Assembly (NCBI RefSeq): GCF_905163445.1
Contig: NC_053195.1
Location: 9,786,501-9,850,500, forward strand
From: Pararge aegeria
Taxonomy: Eukaryota > Arthropoda > Insecta > Lepidoptera > Nymphalidae
DNA: 64,000 bases
Direction: 5' to 3'
Part shown: one piece after another, positions 12,085 to 23,500 of the stretch
Position numbering within the stretch: position 1 is the first letter of the stretch
How the letters are laid out: each line of letters begins with the position of its first letter
Position numbers and translations under genes: made by a program
The notes under the pieces: model-generated
The model's input: only the letters and a program-made list of their open reading frames with translations
Told to the model about the DNA's origin: nothing
Database searches by the model: none

Positions 12085-12965
12085 AAACGGGCACCCATCC
12101 ATTTACTAACTTGGGTCAATATTGCTTATTGCGAGTAAGCCATGCTTTATTTGTAGTCATTTGTTATAGGGACATCAAATTATTTTAAGTAAAACGAGGC
12201 GGCAGTGGGTACCTGGAATAATCATCTGCCATTGACAATATGTGACAGTGGATGATTTTAAAGCTTCAAGAGCAAGAAGAGATAAGTATATTCATAGCCA
12301 CACTTCAGTGGTTTGTGTAAATATTAAGTGTTGTCGCGGACTGTTTTATAGAACTTTAAAGAAACAACAATTCCGACAATTCCGATATACTTTTCCGGGA
12401 TAAAAAGAAACCTCCGAGCTATTCCAGACTATATTGTAGGTATCTCTGCCAAATTTCAGCCAAATCGGTTCATTCGTTGTGGCGTTAAAGCGTAACAAAC
12501 ATCCATACATACATCCGTCCATCCATGCATCTATCCTCACAAACTTTCGCATTTATAATATTAGTAGGATGGTAAGCATGCATTCGATCGTTGTCCCATA
12601 TGCCTTGCGACTTGCTGTTATCTGTGAAGAATTATGTCCTAAGAATTAGGCAATACATGCTTGGTAGTATACACTGTCAAATAAAAAAATAATTAATAAA
12701 ATCGGTGCAAATTTAACGGAGATATGTAGTAATATTAATAAAAAAATTACTTCCATTTCCCAGAAACTTATTGTTTATCGGGATAAAAAGTATCCTATAT
12801 GTTGACCCGGGATATCAGCCACCACTGTACCAAATTTTATTTCAATCAGTTCAGTAGTTTCACGTGATGCCCGGACAGACAGACCGACAGACAGACAGAC
12901 AGACAAAAATAAATAAAAATCTGTTTTCGGCTCAGTATCGATTATCATTCCCCGGTAGATATAGA
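12085..12965 (+). repeat. Nested interspersed repeats (second copies of the 9.6-10.5 kb families)
   Basis: Starts with a CCCATCCATTTACTAACTTGG block. It then carries TTCGCATTTATAATATTAG at 12547, GATGCCCGGACAGACAGACC near 12867 and a short CAGA array. It matches 9645-10215 block for block with insertions between. No coding capacity. Confidence 0.55.
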
Positions 12966-13059
12966 TATTAAGATTTCGACTCTTAATTTAACGATTACTA
13001 TTCGTCTTTGATGATAGAAGCTGAAATCGACGTACAAACAATTCCGCTTTAATTAAACT

Positions 13060-13440
13060 TCCAAATTTCGACTCCCATCCATTTACTGACTTAAGTTAAT
13101 GTTGCTTCTCCAGCGCCAATTTTGTTTTATATAATTTTTTAATGTAATTATTGTTAGCAGTAAATGGTGATAGGGAGTGAAACAAATAACAGGTTGATTG
13201 CGAAAGTTAGTCTGTCCGTTTGTTTAATATCTATGTTTAGCTCAACCTTGATGTAATTGAGACAGAATACTTTGTATCCCAAAAATGCTCAAGGGTACAC
13301 TTGCCTGCTATTTAAAAAAGTCTGTTTTTTGAATGACTTAGTAGCAAGAGTTATCTCGAGAAAATTTTGCATAAATATAGCTTGCATCCTGGAGACAGAC
13401 ATTGCATAAGTTGACATTGACTCTCTATAATCTTTTTTAT
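13060..13440 (+). repeat. Interspersed repeat ending in ATAGCTTGCATCC, further copy
   Basis: Contains CCCATCCATTTACTGACTTA, TTGATTGCGAAAGTTAGTC and ATATAGCTTGCATCCTGG in the same order as 10250-10510. Diverged and noncoding. Confidence 0.45.
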
Positions 13441-14427
13441 GTTAAGCACATTTGATTTAAAATAATGATATACATTAATTTAAAATAATGGTGGGCGATT
13501 ATGAGGGGGAAGGTTTTCTCAGTTTTACTCTTACTGATCATAGCCTGATGTCCCCAAAAAGCTTAATTAGCTATACCAGGAGAGAGTATTGCCTCTTGAA
13601 AATAATGTAATATATTCAAGGCTTTTCCTTAATTTAATGCGGGTGAAGACGCGGTGTGCAGCTAGTGCACAAAAACACCTCACCAACCACCTACTGGCGA
13701 CTGGCCAGCGGAAAGGATACTCCACTTCATACAATTTAAGCTGTTTTAAATCATGATTTCCCTCAAATGAATTATAACTTTAGATGTTTGAGACAGACTT
13801 CTTATTTAAACTCTCAGATCTTGTGAAAAATGTTTGTTAAATGCACATAGCAGAATCAGAAGGGCCAGACTTTTTTTGTGACAGCAGTACATACACACCT
13901 GAATTACGAGTTTGCAATATTTGATATAGAATGCAGAACATAATAAAATATTTCACTTTAAACTAAAAAAAAGAATTAATATTTATATACGTCATTAATT
14001 CTTTTGAATAATATTTAATATTTATATAAATAATATATCACAGATCTCATACACAGCCCCTGCAATGTAAAGTATTAATATTTTCTTCTTTAAGTCAGTC
14101 TTTTAGTGATATTTCCTGTTTATCAAAATTTATTTTAGTTATTTATTGTTTAAATTTACTTTTTTTTTATCAGTCTTTCAATCGTTTGGGTAACCCTGAC
14201 TCACTTTTACCCTAGTTCACTTATAAAAATTCTATAATGTCCATTTAAATCAATTTGTCAATTTGTTTTATAATGTAAAATTGTCCAAATTACTTAGTAG
14301 AAAGTTCTCATATCAAAACGTCTATCACAGCACTTACATTATTAACAATTCAATAAAGTTCAAAGTTCAAACACAATTTTTTATTAGCAATCATAAAATA
14401 AGTAATACATCGGTGGTAAATTCACGT

Positions 14428-15813
14428 TTAACGGCGATCACGATAGGACCGATGCGATTCACGATCACGACTACGATCACGACTGCGACCACGTGAGCGG
14501 TCAGAGGTGCGCCACAAAAATTCATCCACTGAGCGTTCATATGACCTCTTGTCATAAACAAGCACTGAACGGGGGTAATCTGCTAAGTCATAATAGCGTG
14601 GCGGTGGAGGCGGTGGCGGCGGAGGCAGCCCATCGTATGTGGCCAGAGCACCACTAAACCCAGGTGGAGGCACATAAGGCAGAGGGGGCAGCTGGTGATG
14701 CATAGAGCGCATATATTCTGCAACATATGCTTCAGCTGCAGCAGATCCAGTATTATTGTAATTCTCACGAGGCCGTGTAAACCATGATGGCAGGCGATCT
14801 CGCATATAAGGTGATGGAGACCTCCTTTTATATGAAGAAGTGGAGCCTAAGCGGCTTCTTGTAGAACTGAAGGTCTTCCTTCTACTTCTGGAAGAGGCAC
14901 TCATACGGTTCCTATATCCGGACCCTCTAGAATTTGATAGTGGTGCTCTATAAGTTCTGTAACTCCCACCACTTTTCAAATATGATTTTTTAGAAGATTC
15001 TTTTGATTTTCTTAATATAGGTGTCATTTCTATTCCCTCATCTTCAGGAAATAATCTACACAACTCTTCTGCAACTTTGGGCTCAATTTCTTGACCATCT
15101 CTGCCTATTTTCACAGGTTTTCCTTCATTCCAAGGATTGTAGAGGTGCAGCGTACTACTGAAGGATAGTTCCTTTCTGCAGATCCAATCAACTTTAAAAA
15201 CCCCATCTAAAACTTTAGCAGAGAGACCCGGTGGGAGGACCCATGATATAGATGGTACATCTCTGCGAGACTCACTTGCCAGTCTTGCAAATCCTGCAAA
15301 TTTGCCACTTTCTTTAACTGAAAAAATCAACAATACATTCCTGGATTCTCTGTATGCTTGATTTAAATTTGCCTCATTTTGTGGCAGCGTCGACCATACG
15401 CCTTTAGCTTTTGATAATGTAATGTTTTCAGCATTATTTGATTTGATCAAAAAGAATCTTGTGTCTCTAAATAAATAATTTAGTTTCGTCATATAATCAT
15501 AGGTTTTGATTTTTGAGTTAGTACTCGTCACACAACGTCTTTTACTTTGTATGGGGGATTGACTTTCAGACTTGGTGCGTTTACGATTAGTACGTCTGTC
15601 TTTTGACTTTTGAGTGCTCACCGAGCTTATGCTTGGAGTGCTGGAATCGCTTGAAGATGAGCTAGACACTTCACTGCGGGTGTCATAATCTTTTACTTCC
15701 TCTAGCTGTTTCAGCTCTTCGCCTATTTCTGCTTCCACTTCACCAACGCCGAGATTAACGGCGTCGGTATTGTTGGAAACCTCCATTTTCAATTCCCTGT
15801 TTTCTAGCCACAT
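14428..15813 (-). CDS. Ythdc1: YTH domain-containing protein 1 (nuclear N6-methyladenosine reader)
   Basis: Binds N6-methyladenosine in nuclear RNA and influences splicing and export. A single uninterrupted ORF of 461 residues. An acidic/serine-rich N-terminus is followed by a basic stretch (KDRRTNRKRT, KRRC). The YTH domain spans about residues 105-258, with FFLIKSNNAENITLSKAKGV. Cage tryptophans are W140 (KGVWSTLP) and W191 (ISWVLPPG). VDWICRKELSF and NPWNEGKPVKIGRDGQEIEP match the YTHDC1 rather than the YTHDF branch. The C-terminus has a proline run, then RSVDEFLWRT and an R/S/D-rich tail, as in YTHDC1. A second in-frame ATG at 15786 has a better context (AAAATGG) and may be the true start, giving 452 residues. 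A minus-strand AATAAA lies about 45 nt past the stop, near 14380. Confidence 0.95.
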   Translation of the reverse strand: MWLENRELKMEVSNNTDAVNLGVGEVEAEIGEELKQLEEVKDYDTRSEVSSSSSSDSSTPSISSVSTQKSKDRRTNRKRTKSESQSPIQSKRRCVTSTNSKIKTYDYMTKLNYLFRDTRFFLIKSNNAENITLSKAKGVWSTLPQNEANLNQAYRESRNVLLIFSVKESGKFAGFARLASESRRDVPSISWVLPPGLSAKVLDGVFKVDWICRKELSFSSTLHLYNPWNEGKPVKIGRDGQEIEPKVAEELCRLFPEDEGIEMTPILRKSKESSKKSYLKSGGSYRTYRAPLSNSRGSGYRNRMSASSRSRRKTFSSTRSRLGSTSSYKRRSPSPYMRDRLPSWFTRPRENYNNTGSAAAEAYVAEYMRSMHHQLPPLPYVPPPGFSGALATYDGLPPPPPPPPPRYYDLADYPRSVLVYDKRSYERSVDEFLWRTSDRSRGRSRDRSRDRESHRSYRDRR

Positions 15814-16571
15814 ACAACTATAGATTAACTAAACATAATTTGCAGAAGAGTAACTAAACTAGCTCGTTAAATGAGATTAAACTAATGTTTAATATCTCGG
15901 CCTTTTAAAATGTATAGAGCATGAAAGTATAAGATTACAATTTACAATTAGTTTTGCAATGAACTTCCAAATAATCATAGACAAAAGAGTAGACACAGGA
16001 CCATACAGATTACAGATAAAAGGTAGATTATGTAACTACCATAGAGAATATAAACAGTACTTAAGAGGTTTATGTGTTGAAAGAGTAACATGCTCAATAT
16101 TTATTCTTTGACGGACATTCAAATTTCATAATTTTTCATTTAAATGTTCTCACTAATTTGACCACTTGATAAATACAAAACGACTGCAGTGACTTTTGAC
16201 CTTTTGAATTTTGGCGTTGTTCAGGGCGTTCTAAAAGAGTAATCTCCAATTCTTTGAGATGAATACTAAACTTTACTAAGCTAGAACGTGAAAAACCAGA
16301 GGTCCAAAAGTCACGACGCGACATAGTGCTTGCATTTGTATCCTCAATGGTCCATGGTCTACTTCCGCTCGTTGCATAGTCTTTTTATCACCTGATTTTT
16401 GCAATTGTATGTTGGTAGCATTGCGTTAAAAATCTTGTGGAAAACTTTGAAAATTGTAAACTAAGTTTTGTGCATTTTGGACAACAGCTGGTCTTTGCCC
16501 AATTACTAAAATAAATATTTCAATAAAATTAAATCTAGTCTTTTCTGTGATTGTAAGTGTGTTGCTTAATT
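15814..16571. promoter_or_regulatory. Intergenic region between YTHDC1 and GDAP1 starts
   Basis: YTHDC1 (minus) and GDAP1 (plus) are head to head with about 750 bp between start codons, so this must hold both proximal promoters. It also contains the small ORF at 16136-16324. I see no convincing TATA box or other named element. Confidence 0.5.
16136..16324 (-). CDS. Small hypothetical protein, 62 residues
   Basis: ATG-initiated ORF (MSRRDFWTSGFSRSSLVKF...) ending in RTFK, rich in basic and polar residues, with no membrane segment or known domain. An AATAAA signal lies about 30 nt past the stop (16105-16100, minus strand), which supports a real short transcript. It sits between the divergent YTHDC1 and GDAP1 starts. 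I do not recognise the protein. It could be a small mitochondrial assembly-type factor, an upstream ORF of YTHDC1 transcripts, or chance. Confidence 0.35.
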   Translation of the reverse strand: MSRRDFWTSGFSRSSLVKFSIHLKELEITLLERPEQRQNSKGQKSLQSFCIYQVVKLVRTFK

Positions 16572-19500
16572 ATGCATTATGTTCAGAAGTATTTGGATAA
16601 ACTGCAATTACCCACGATGAATAATATTCCGATCAGTAATGGATATAAAACAAATATTTTTCTATACTGTAACTATTACAGTTTCTATTCTCAAAAGGTA
16701 AGATTACAGAAATGTATTTTTTTTGTAATTTGTAAAAAAGTTTATAATTTATAGTAAAACGATATAATATCTAAAACTCTGCTTTTACAGGTTTTAATGG
16801 CACTGTATGAGAAAAATATCGAATTCGAACCACTAGTTATAGATATCACTAAGGGTGAACAATATTCTCCATGGTTTCTTGAAATAAATCCTCGCGGAGA
16901 AATTCCAGTTCTCAAAGTAAATAATTCAATTATACCAGATTCTACACGAATTTTGGATTATTTGGAACTTTACTTAGATCAAGGTTTTGTATTTAATTAA
17001 ATAATTAAGATACACTTCTGTTTCTAATAGATTGATTGATTGTCTTATATATCACAAAATCTCAAATATGCATTTATTTTACTTCACCTGGAGAGACTAA
17101 AAACAAAAACAACTGTGCAAATAAAAACAGTATTTACTGTAAGATTATTAAAGAATTATTCTTTTGTAAAAATAGCTGGATCAATATATATTAATAAAAT
17201 GTCCAATCATACTCTTCTGCACAGTTGGTAAATGCATATTTGCAGTGCTATAATACTTGAGTACAATAATGTGTCTTAATGTATCAATGCTTATAATGGT
17301 AAACTTTTAACCAATACACACCAGTACTTATGCATTCACAACATTAACATTGGACCAACAAAGGTTGCATGGGGTATTTGATGCTGAAAGATCCACTCTA
17401 AGTTGCAAAAATGCCTAAACAAAATATAGGGTTATAGACTATAGAAATCCTGTTACCTGGTACCCATTTGGGGTACATTTGGTTCATCATTAACATGACC
17501 ACCATCAACATCATTATCATCATCATTGTTATCAAAAGCCTAAGAGGTCTACTGCTGAACTAAAGGCCTCTCTGAACTGGAGGGTAGACAATTGCAGTAT
17601 ATTAGTAGTAATAACCAGGACCTATGGTGTAATGTACTCTTTAATGCCCAGGAATGAAAGAAAACCCAATACTTCACAATTTTTGACCTGACCACGGCAA
17701 TGAACCTAGGACCTTGTGGACTGAAAGTGCATATGACATTAATATTCTAATTACTACTTTATCTTTTAGTTTCAACATTTTACAAAACTTTATTAAAATT
17801 CTAAGAATACTCAGATGAACGTTAATTCATTAAATCCAGCTGATATTGTGCTTTCTTGTTCGCACATATCTATGTGCGAATGACAAAGCATAACATCTTA
17901 TCTAACTTTGGTTGTAAATATTTTGATTAATATAAAATAATAAATGACTATAAATTAATCTATGACTGTTTACACTGAAGAACAGGTAAGAAATACAGCT
18001 TACTATGATTGATAATTTTTTTAGAAACAACACCACTACTTGAAGTATCTCAAGACATTAAAGTGCTATCCAATATAAATAAGTTTAGAGATCTTATCGA
18101 AGCTCTGCCAGCTGGTCTCATAACTATAGGATCATTCTTTCATCCACACCTAAGTGGTACTCCGAAGCTACCATTTATTTTGCCTGTTCGAGAAGTACTT
18201 AAAAGTAAGTGTTTAATGTAGAATAACAGTAACTACACTCAAATTTTCTGTTGCCAGTCACTTTCACCCAAGTTTGACTACAATCAGTTTTTGAGAAAGA
18301 AGGCTCTATAAGGCATTGGCATATCCCGGTTTCGTATAACTCACTGAATTATTTGATGACCTCCAGCGAATTATTTGGCGCAACAGTTAGCGCCATGAGT
18401 TTAAGTAGAAGGTCCCGGGTTCGAATTCAGGCAGGGGCAATTTTTAAAATTTATAATTTCTGAATTTTCTCTGGTCTGGTGTGGTGGGAGGCTTTGGCCG
18501 GGGCTAGTTACCACCCTACCGACAAACACGTGCCGCTAAGGGATTTAGTGTTCCGGTGTTCTTCTTCTTCTGTTCCTGGGCCTTTCCGCACTTCTTCTTT
18601 TGTTCCTGGGCCTTTCCGCACTTCGTTGGTCTGGAACCGTCCGTTGTACGTATGGCCACTGATGCTGCTCTCCGCTGGCTCACTCCAGCCAGCCAAGCTC
18701 ACTCTAGAAGCTTAGCAGGCTGCCCAGGTCGCCGAGTGCTTCATGGCGTGTTGCTGAGGGTGCTCTGGTGTTATGTGGCGAAGAAACCGATTAGGGGTAT
18801 GACTACCATATTACCTAGCAGGTAAGCCCGCTACCATCTTAGATGGCATCATCACTTACCACCAGTTGAGATTACAGTCAAGGGCTACTTGTAGTGGAAT
18901 AAAAAAAAACCCGTATAATATGTTTCTTTAAGACTTCTTGAATAATCTTCGACCAAGAGTAAGTTCACCATTTGGATGGATATGAAATACTTAGATTATT
19001 TGATATTTCAGATGGTGATTTAAGTAGCTCTAAAAATTTACGCAAATTGGCTGAAGAAAATCCTAAAGCTAAGGATGTATTGTTGTATAAAGCAGAGATT
19101 CAGGATAGGAAGCATGAAATACTCACGAGTGAGGAAGAATATTTGAAGGTGTTATATATCGTTGATGAGGTATTAAGCCACGTTGAAGAGCAGCTCAAAC
19201 AACAAAATGAAGGTTGGTATAATAGAAACATTGTCAATTCTTTTTATTCAAACGTGAAAAAGAAATTCCACAGCTAAAACTGGCCTTTTAATAATAGGTT
19301 TCGACACCCCAATCAAAACGTAATTTAAGCTAATATTTTGAATGTATTAAACTGATATCAATTTTATACGTTTTTAATGGATTATTTCCCCTTAGACTTA
19401 AAATATATGTTTAGTGTAGCATCAGCGTATTTTTTTGAATGTTGTGGTCAACTTCGTAAGAATTCATTAATTTGCTGGGATGAAAATTATCCTTCATTTC

Positions 19501-20320
19501 ATCAAGGTCGGTTCAGTGGGTTAGGCGAACATATATGTAACAAATAAACAAGTGTCTTACAAAGTTAAAAAATAATTTCCCGCTTTAGCCAAAGACAACT
19601 GATGATAACATTATACAAAATATTGCTTTTCCTGAAGAATGGTTGAGGAAAGCTCCCGCTACTTTACTATCAGCTTCTATATTGAGCATCAATCGAATCG
19701 CAACCCGTGTAATACTTATATATAGTTCGAGTAGCCATCCGCAGTCTTCACTTGACCAAATGGTGCTTTTCGAAAGCAAATTCTTAAGTTATTTTAAAAG
19801 CATACTCAAATCGCTAAAGGTTCCAAAGGTCCCAATGATATTTAAAGAGTTCCCTGGATTTCTCCAGGATCTCTTCAACAGATCTTAGCCAGATGAAAAT
19901 GGGACAACATAGGAAGTATACAGTTTCAAAAGAAAAAAATACAACCGAATTGAGAACCTCTTTTTTTTATTTAAATCGGTTAATAATAAATTAATTGGCC
20001 GTTATTTTAAATTTTCAGATAGTTGGCTTTGTTGTGAAAAATTTAGCATAGCTGACATTAGTTTGTCTGTGCTTCTCCAACGTTTATGGGAACTTGGATT
20101 GGAAGAAAGGTTCTGGGCAGAAGGGAAACGCCCGTATATAGAAAACTACTTTAATCGCGCTAAACAACGTGAATCCTTTAAAAAAACCATACCTAACCTA
20201 CCCGTACATATTAAAATGATTATTACATCACAGCCTCGAGCATATGTAGGAGCAGCTGGTGTAGTATCTCTTGGAGTAGTTTTCGTCCTTGCGTACGTTT
20301 TCAAGAAATTGATTCGTTAA
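16572..20320 (+). CDS. Gdap1: Ganglioside-induced differentiation-associated protein 1 (GST-like, tail-anchored)
   Basis: GDAP1 proteins are GST-fold proteins anchored in the mitochondrial outer membrane that affect mitochondrial division and redox state. Five exons: 16572-16697, 16791-16983, 18025-18204, 19012-19212 and 20019-20320, giving 333 residues (human about 358). The thioredoxin-like GST-N domain covers about residues 30-108 (SFYSQKVLMALYEKNIEFEP, NPRGEIPVL, TRILDYLEL). Next come SFFHPHL and the GDAP1-specific helical insert (KNLRKLAEENPKAKDVLL). The GST-C part has EKFSIADISLSVLLQRLWEL. A C-terminal membrane anchor sits near residues 308-328 (AGVVSLGVVFVLAYVF) followed by KKLIR. All phases match. 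The exon 2 donor (AAG|GTTTTG) is weak. The ATG at 16572 follows an in-frame GTG at 16557 and is taken as the start. ATTAAA signals overlap the region just after the stop. Confidence 0.92.
17478..17725 (+). repeat. Diverged lepidopteran interspersed repeat in GDAP1 intron 2
   Basis: An ATCATCATCA-rich start is followed by GGTCTACTGCTGAACTAAAG and GCCTCTC. This resembles the CTACTGCTGGACTAAAGGCCTCTCC repeats at 35460-35690 and 36585-36835. Noncoding. Confidence 0.4.
18360..18905 (+). repeat. tRNA-derived SINE with an internal extra segment, in GDAP1 intron 3
   Basis: The head carries TTGGCGCAACAGTTAGCGCC (A-box-like) and GGGTTCGAATTC (B box). The body AGTTACCACC...GCCGCTAAGGGATTTAGTG and the tail up to the A-run at about 18900 match the copies at 40138-40435 (+) and 52735-52985 (-). 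Compared with those, about 213 bp are extra between GTTCCGGT (18551-18557) and 18771. The extra segment includes a 30-bp tandem repeat (TGTTCCTGGGCCTTTCCGCA... at 18571 and 18601). Confidence 0.75.
19937..19990 (+). repeat. Short hairpin repeat with AACCGA/TCGGTT ends, second copy
   Basis: ATACAACCGAATTGAGAACC, a T-run, then ATCGGTTAA. It matches 6955-7012 and lies about 30 bp upstream of the acceptor of the last GDAP1 exon (exon starts at 20019). Confidence 0.45.
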
Positions 20321-20589
20321 TTAAATTAAAGATTTTTTAAATATAGGGTACTTTATTGTAATGCCTTCTTGTTTCTTAAAATGTTCACGGGATATATTTA
20401 TTTTTCAACCGACTTCTAATTTGAATCACCAATGAATCTGTGCTTTAAGTATTTGTTTTATAATTTATTTTTGTGTGAATGTGTTGCAAATTGACTAGAT
20501 TGTATAACATTTTTGAATTTTCCTATCTTCTTTTATACTTTTTCTTGCATAGCTATCTATTTAAGTAATTGCGTCGATTACGTAGTCGT

Positions 20590-21240
20590 AAAAAAATTGT
20601 TTTCAACCACTGGTTGAGAAGGATCGAGATTTAGATAAATATGGGAAATTATTGTATTTTTTTAATCAAAAATCAATATCTAAATTAATTTATTAAAGTG
20701 TTTATAAACTAGCCTTGAGGCCTAGGTTATAAGCACTTTTGAAACGTCAAGTAAGTCTGTTTGTAGTGACTACCTTTATATGTCTTTGAACTACTCTGAA
20801 ATTATAATTATATAAAGTTTAATGTTAATTCAGATAATAATTTTTCATATCCATTTTTGATTTTGTTTTGTATCTTTTTAATTATTATAATGTCCCTGAA
20901 TGAATATATAAATTTTATTTATGTAATAAAATTTAGAAATCGGGTGAGTAAAATAGCGCTATTATTTGAATGCTCAATTTTAAAAAAGTGCCATTGAATA
21001 AAATCTATCAACCATTGGTTGAGCATAAACCAGACTTATATCAGGGAGATTATAATATTTTTTTTTATATATTTATTCGAATGTTAATTCCGATTTTTTT
21101 TTAATTCCTTTTTTGTTTTCGTTTTGTATCTTTTTAACTTTTATGAGTCCCTGAAAGAAAATTTTTTTTCATTAAATAATATTTAGATATCGGGTAAGTA
21201 ACATCGCGCTTTATTTGAATTCTTAACTTTGAAAAAGCAA
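20590..21240 (+). repeat. Diverged direct duplication
   Basis: The segments beginning at about 20605 and 21015 both start with an ACCANTGGTTGAG block. The segments at 20820-20995 and 21080-21235 share AATGTTAATTC, TTTTGTATCTTTTTAA, a GTCCCTGAA block, TTTAGANATCGGGTNAGTAA and GCGCT..ATTTGAAT. They look like two decayed copies of one AT-rich element in tandem. Confidence 0.5.
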
Positions 21241-22923
21241 GATAGAAGATGCAATTTAATGGGTCTTATGTTTCACTTAGATAAAGCCAAAGAGGTTCTA
21301 AAAATGAAATATTCAGTATTATTTCTTCATAAAAACAGTATTATTTTATTTAAGTTATACTAGTAGTTAGGTAGGCAAGTAGACAATTTATATGTAATTC
21401 TTATCAAATGTTAAAATATTTACAGAATAACAATTTATTAATTGAGGTATATAACTTGATTAAGACAACAAATGATAAACAAATATTATTTATGTCGTAA
21501 ATTACACCTAACTCAATAATGCCACAAAAGAGGAAAAATAGTTTTTAACCTAGTTATTAATAGAATATTAGTTTAAAATTGTAATATGTAAAAATGTAAA
21601 TATTAACCTTGTAGAATTAAGGTGTAGGTAGTACAAAAAGAAGTGATAATCTTTATGAAAATAGGTAAATAATTCAAGAACATTCATTTATCTCGTGTGT
21701 TATCTTATCGATGCCTTACAGGTAAAAATGAACAAGCAACATCTCATTTTAGAATCTAGAATTATAAAAAGAGAACCTAAGAACATGCTTTTGTTAGAAA
21801 TATTTTTTTTTAGAATTATTTTTCAATCTCTACATAACTTTTTCCCCAACTTGATTCTTCCAAGTAAGGACCTTAAATTGCTCTAAGGACTGCCTTAGAG
21901 CATTTTTTGTTGTTTTTCGTTTATTTTTAATTCCGTACAAATTAAGTTCATTTAATTATCTGGAGAACTTTTCATTAAATTTGGCTAAAGAACGTAAAAT
22001 GTATTTACTCAGATGATTAATTGACTTATTACTTTTAGTCGCTTATACGGTTTGTAAATCAAAGCTGTTTTTGTTTGTAGAGCTCGCTTTCGTTTATCTT
22101 AGTATGACTATTAGACATCGTTACAGAATTGTAGATTAGGTACTTATATAATGTATCTTTTTATTAGCTAAATTTAATTACTGTAAGGCAGATAACGAAT
22201 ATTACTGTCATGCATCTTTTTATTACCCAAATTTGAGCTTATCTAGCAATGTTGCATTACTACGTACATTCTATAGGTACCTTAACATCGACATCCAAAA
22301 GTAGTTATGCTGTTAAATGGCATTTAATCTTTATAAGAAAATAATTAACAATTGTATTAGAAAAGTATAAATTGTATTATTTGGATAAAAACTTGATTTT
22401 GTTCTTTTATTGTTATATAATCTATCTTGTATAACTATTTTATGTTTTACCTACTTACTGTTTCATTTTTGGAAATATTTATCTCAAATCTATTTATGGC
22501 AGGTCCATTAAATATTTAAGAAAAAAATGTATTTATTAGTGTAGGCACATCGTGAGAAATATAGCTCTTTAAAAAGATTTTTGTTTTGTCTTTCGTAAAT
22601 TAACTGGCATTACATGCCGCCCGTTATTTTTTTTTTTAATCTTTCGGCTACGTTTTGGTCCTGTTATTATTTAACAAAGCCTTTTAAAGTATCAGGCTTC
22701 TGAATTATAGGACGCTCATGTAAATAAAATGGACTGTAAGTATATACCAAATTTACGAAAAAATATTTCCCGGTTAACCTATGCATGTATAGTAATATAA
22801 ATAATTTAAAATTGAATTTGAATCATATATCATCATTTCTGATAATTTTTGCTTACAACTAACTATCACTATTCTATCGCTATATTATACAGATAATAAT
22901 CTGTCGCTTTTATTTTGTTTTTT

Positions 22924-22979
22924 TTTGCCTGTATAAATAAATATATATTTTTTAATATATATTGATTTATACAGGCAAA
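22924..22979. repeat. Near-perfect palindrome (26-bp arms)
   Basis: TTTGCCTGTATAAAT on the left is matched by ATTTATACAGGCAAA on the right. The arms are about 26 bp with one mismatch and a few bases between. It could be the remains of a fold-back element or of two inverted element ends. No gene is adjacent. Confidence 0.7.
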
Positions 22980-23441
22980 TATTAATCTAGAATCTTGTTC
23001 AATTTTATGTTCGCGACTTCGTCCGCAATAAAATTTTGATTTGCCCTGAAATTAGAACAAATCCTGGGACCACGTATCTCCACGTTTGACCTGGGAGCAG
23101 TACTTCAAAATCAGATCCATGACTTTATACGTTATCTGGGCAAAATCAGACAGGAATACATACTCTCAAGTTAATAATATTACATCGGATGTGCACCTTA
23201 AGGTGATTGTAGCGGATGGCCGTGACTTCGTCTGCGTTGAATTCCTGATTTCCCGTGGGCTTGAGAAGATTCCCTAGGGGTAGTGCATATCTCTCTAGAA
23301 AGAAAGCTACCGGTAAATTTCAAATGTCTTTTAGATCAGTTCAAAATTTTATCGAGTAGATGGCTACAAACTGACGATTCTTCTTCTGTATTTTTTTTTC
23401 TGTGCAAATAAAGAGTATAAATAAATAAATTATTGAGAACT

Positions 23442-23500
23442 CAGGCATGCAGGTTTCCTCACGATGTTTTCCTTCACCGTTAATCAAACGTGTGCGTGTG
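23442..23500 (+). repeat. GCAGGTTTCCTCAC-family repeat, partial
   Basis: Contains GCATGCAGGTTTCCTCACGA, TGTTTTCCTTCACCGTTAA and a short tail, as at 43315-43570. Only the end is preserved. Confidence 0.6.

Larger units (their letters stand above)
2464..14427. other. Repeat-rich intergenic region with no recognised gene
   Basis: Nearly 12 kb between the NMDA receptor start and YTHDC1. I read both strands and found no exon chain or protein family other than transposon remnants, which are listed separately. Short open frames near 5.05, 5.66, 6.46 and 9.0 kb show no recognisable domain and no splice context. Small direct repeats occur: CTGTAATTTGGCG at 2718 and 3776, and ACTGTAACGTTAGCA twice near 5870-5905. 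The region could hold distal promoter, 5' noncoding exon or enhancer sequence for the NMDA receptor gene, but the bases alone do not show it. Confidence 0.6.

Noticed and set aside
14263..14496. Plus-strand ORF overlapping the YTHDC1 stop
   Set aside because: It reads the complement of the RS/RD-rich tail and the 3' UTR; no homology recognised.
17859..17880. Short perfect palindrome TTCGCACATA-TC-TATGTGCGAA in GDAP1 intron 2
   Set aside because: Ten-base arms are expected by chance at this window size, and nothing nearby suggests a function.
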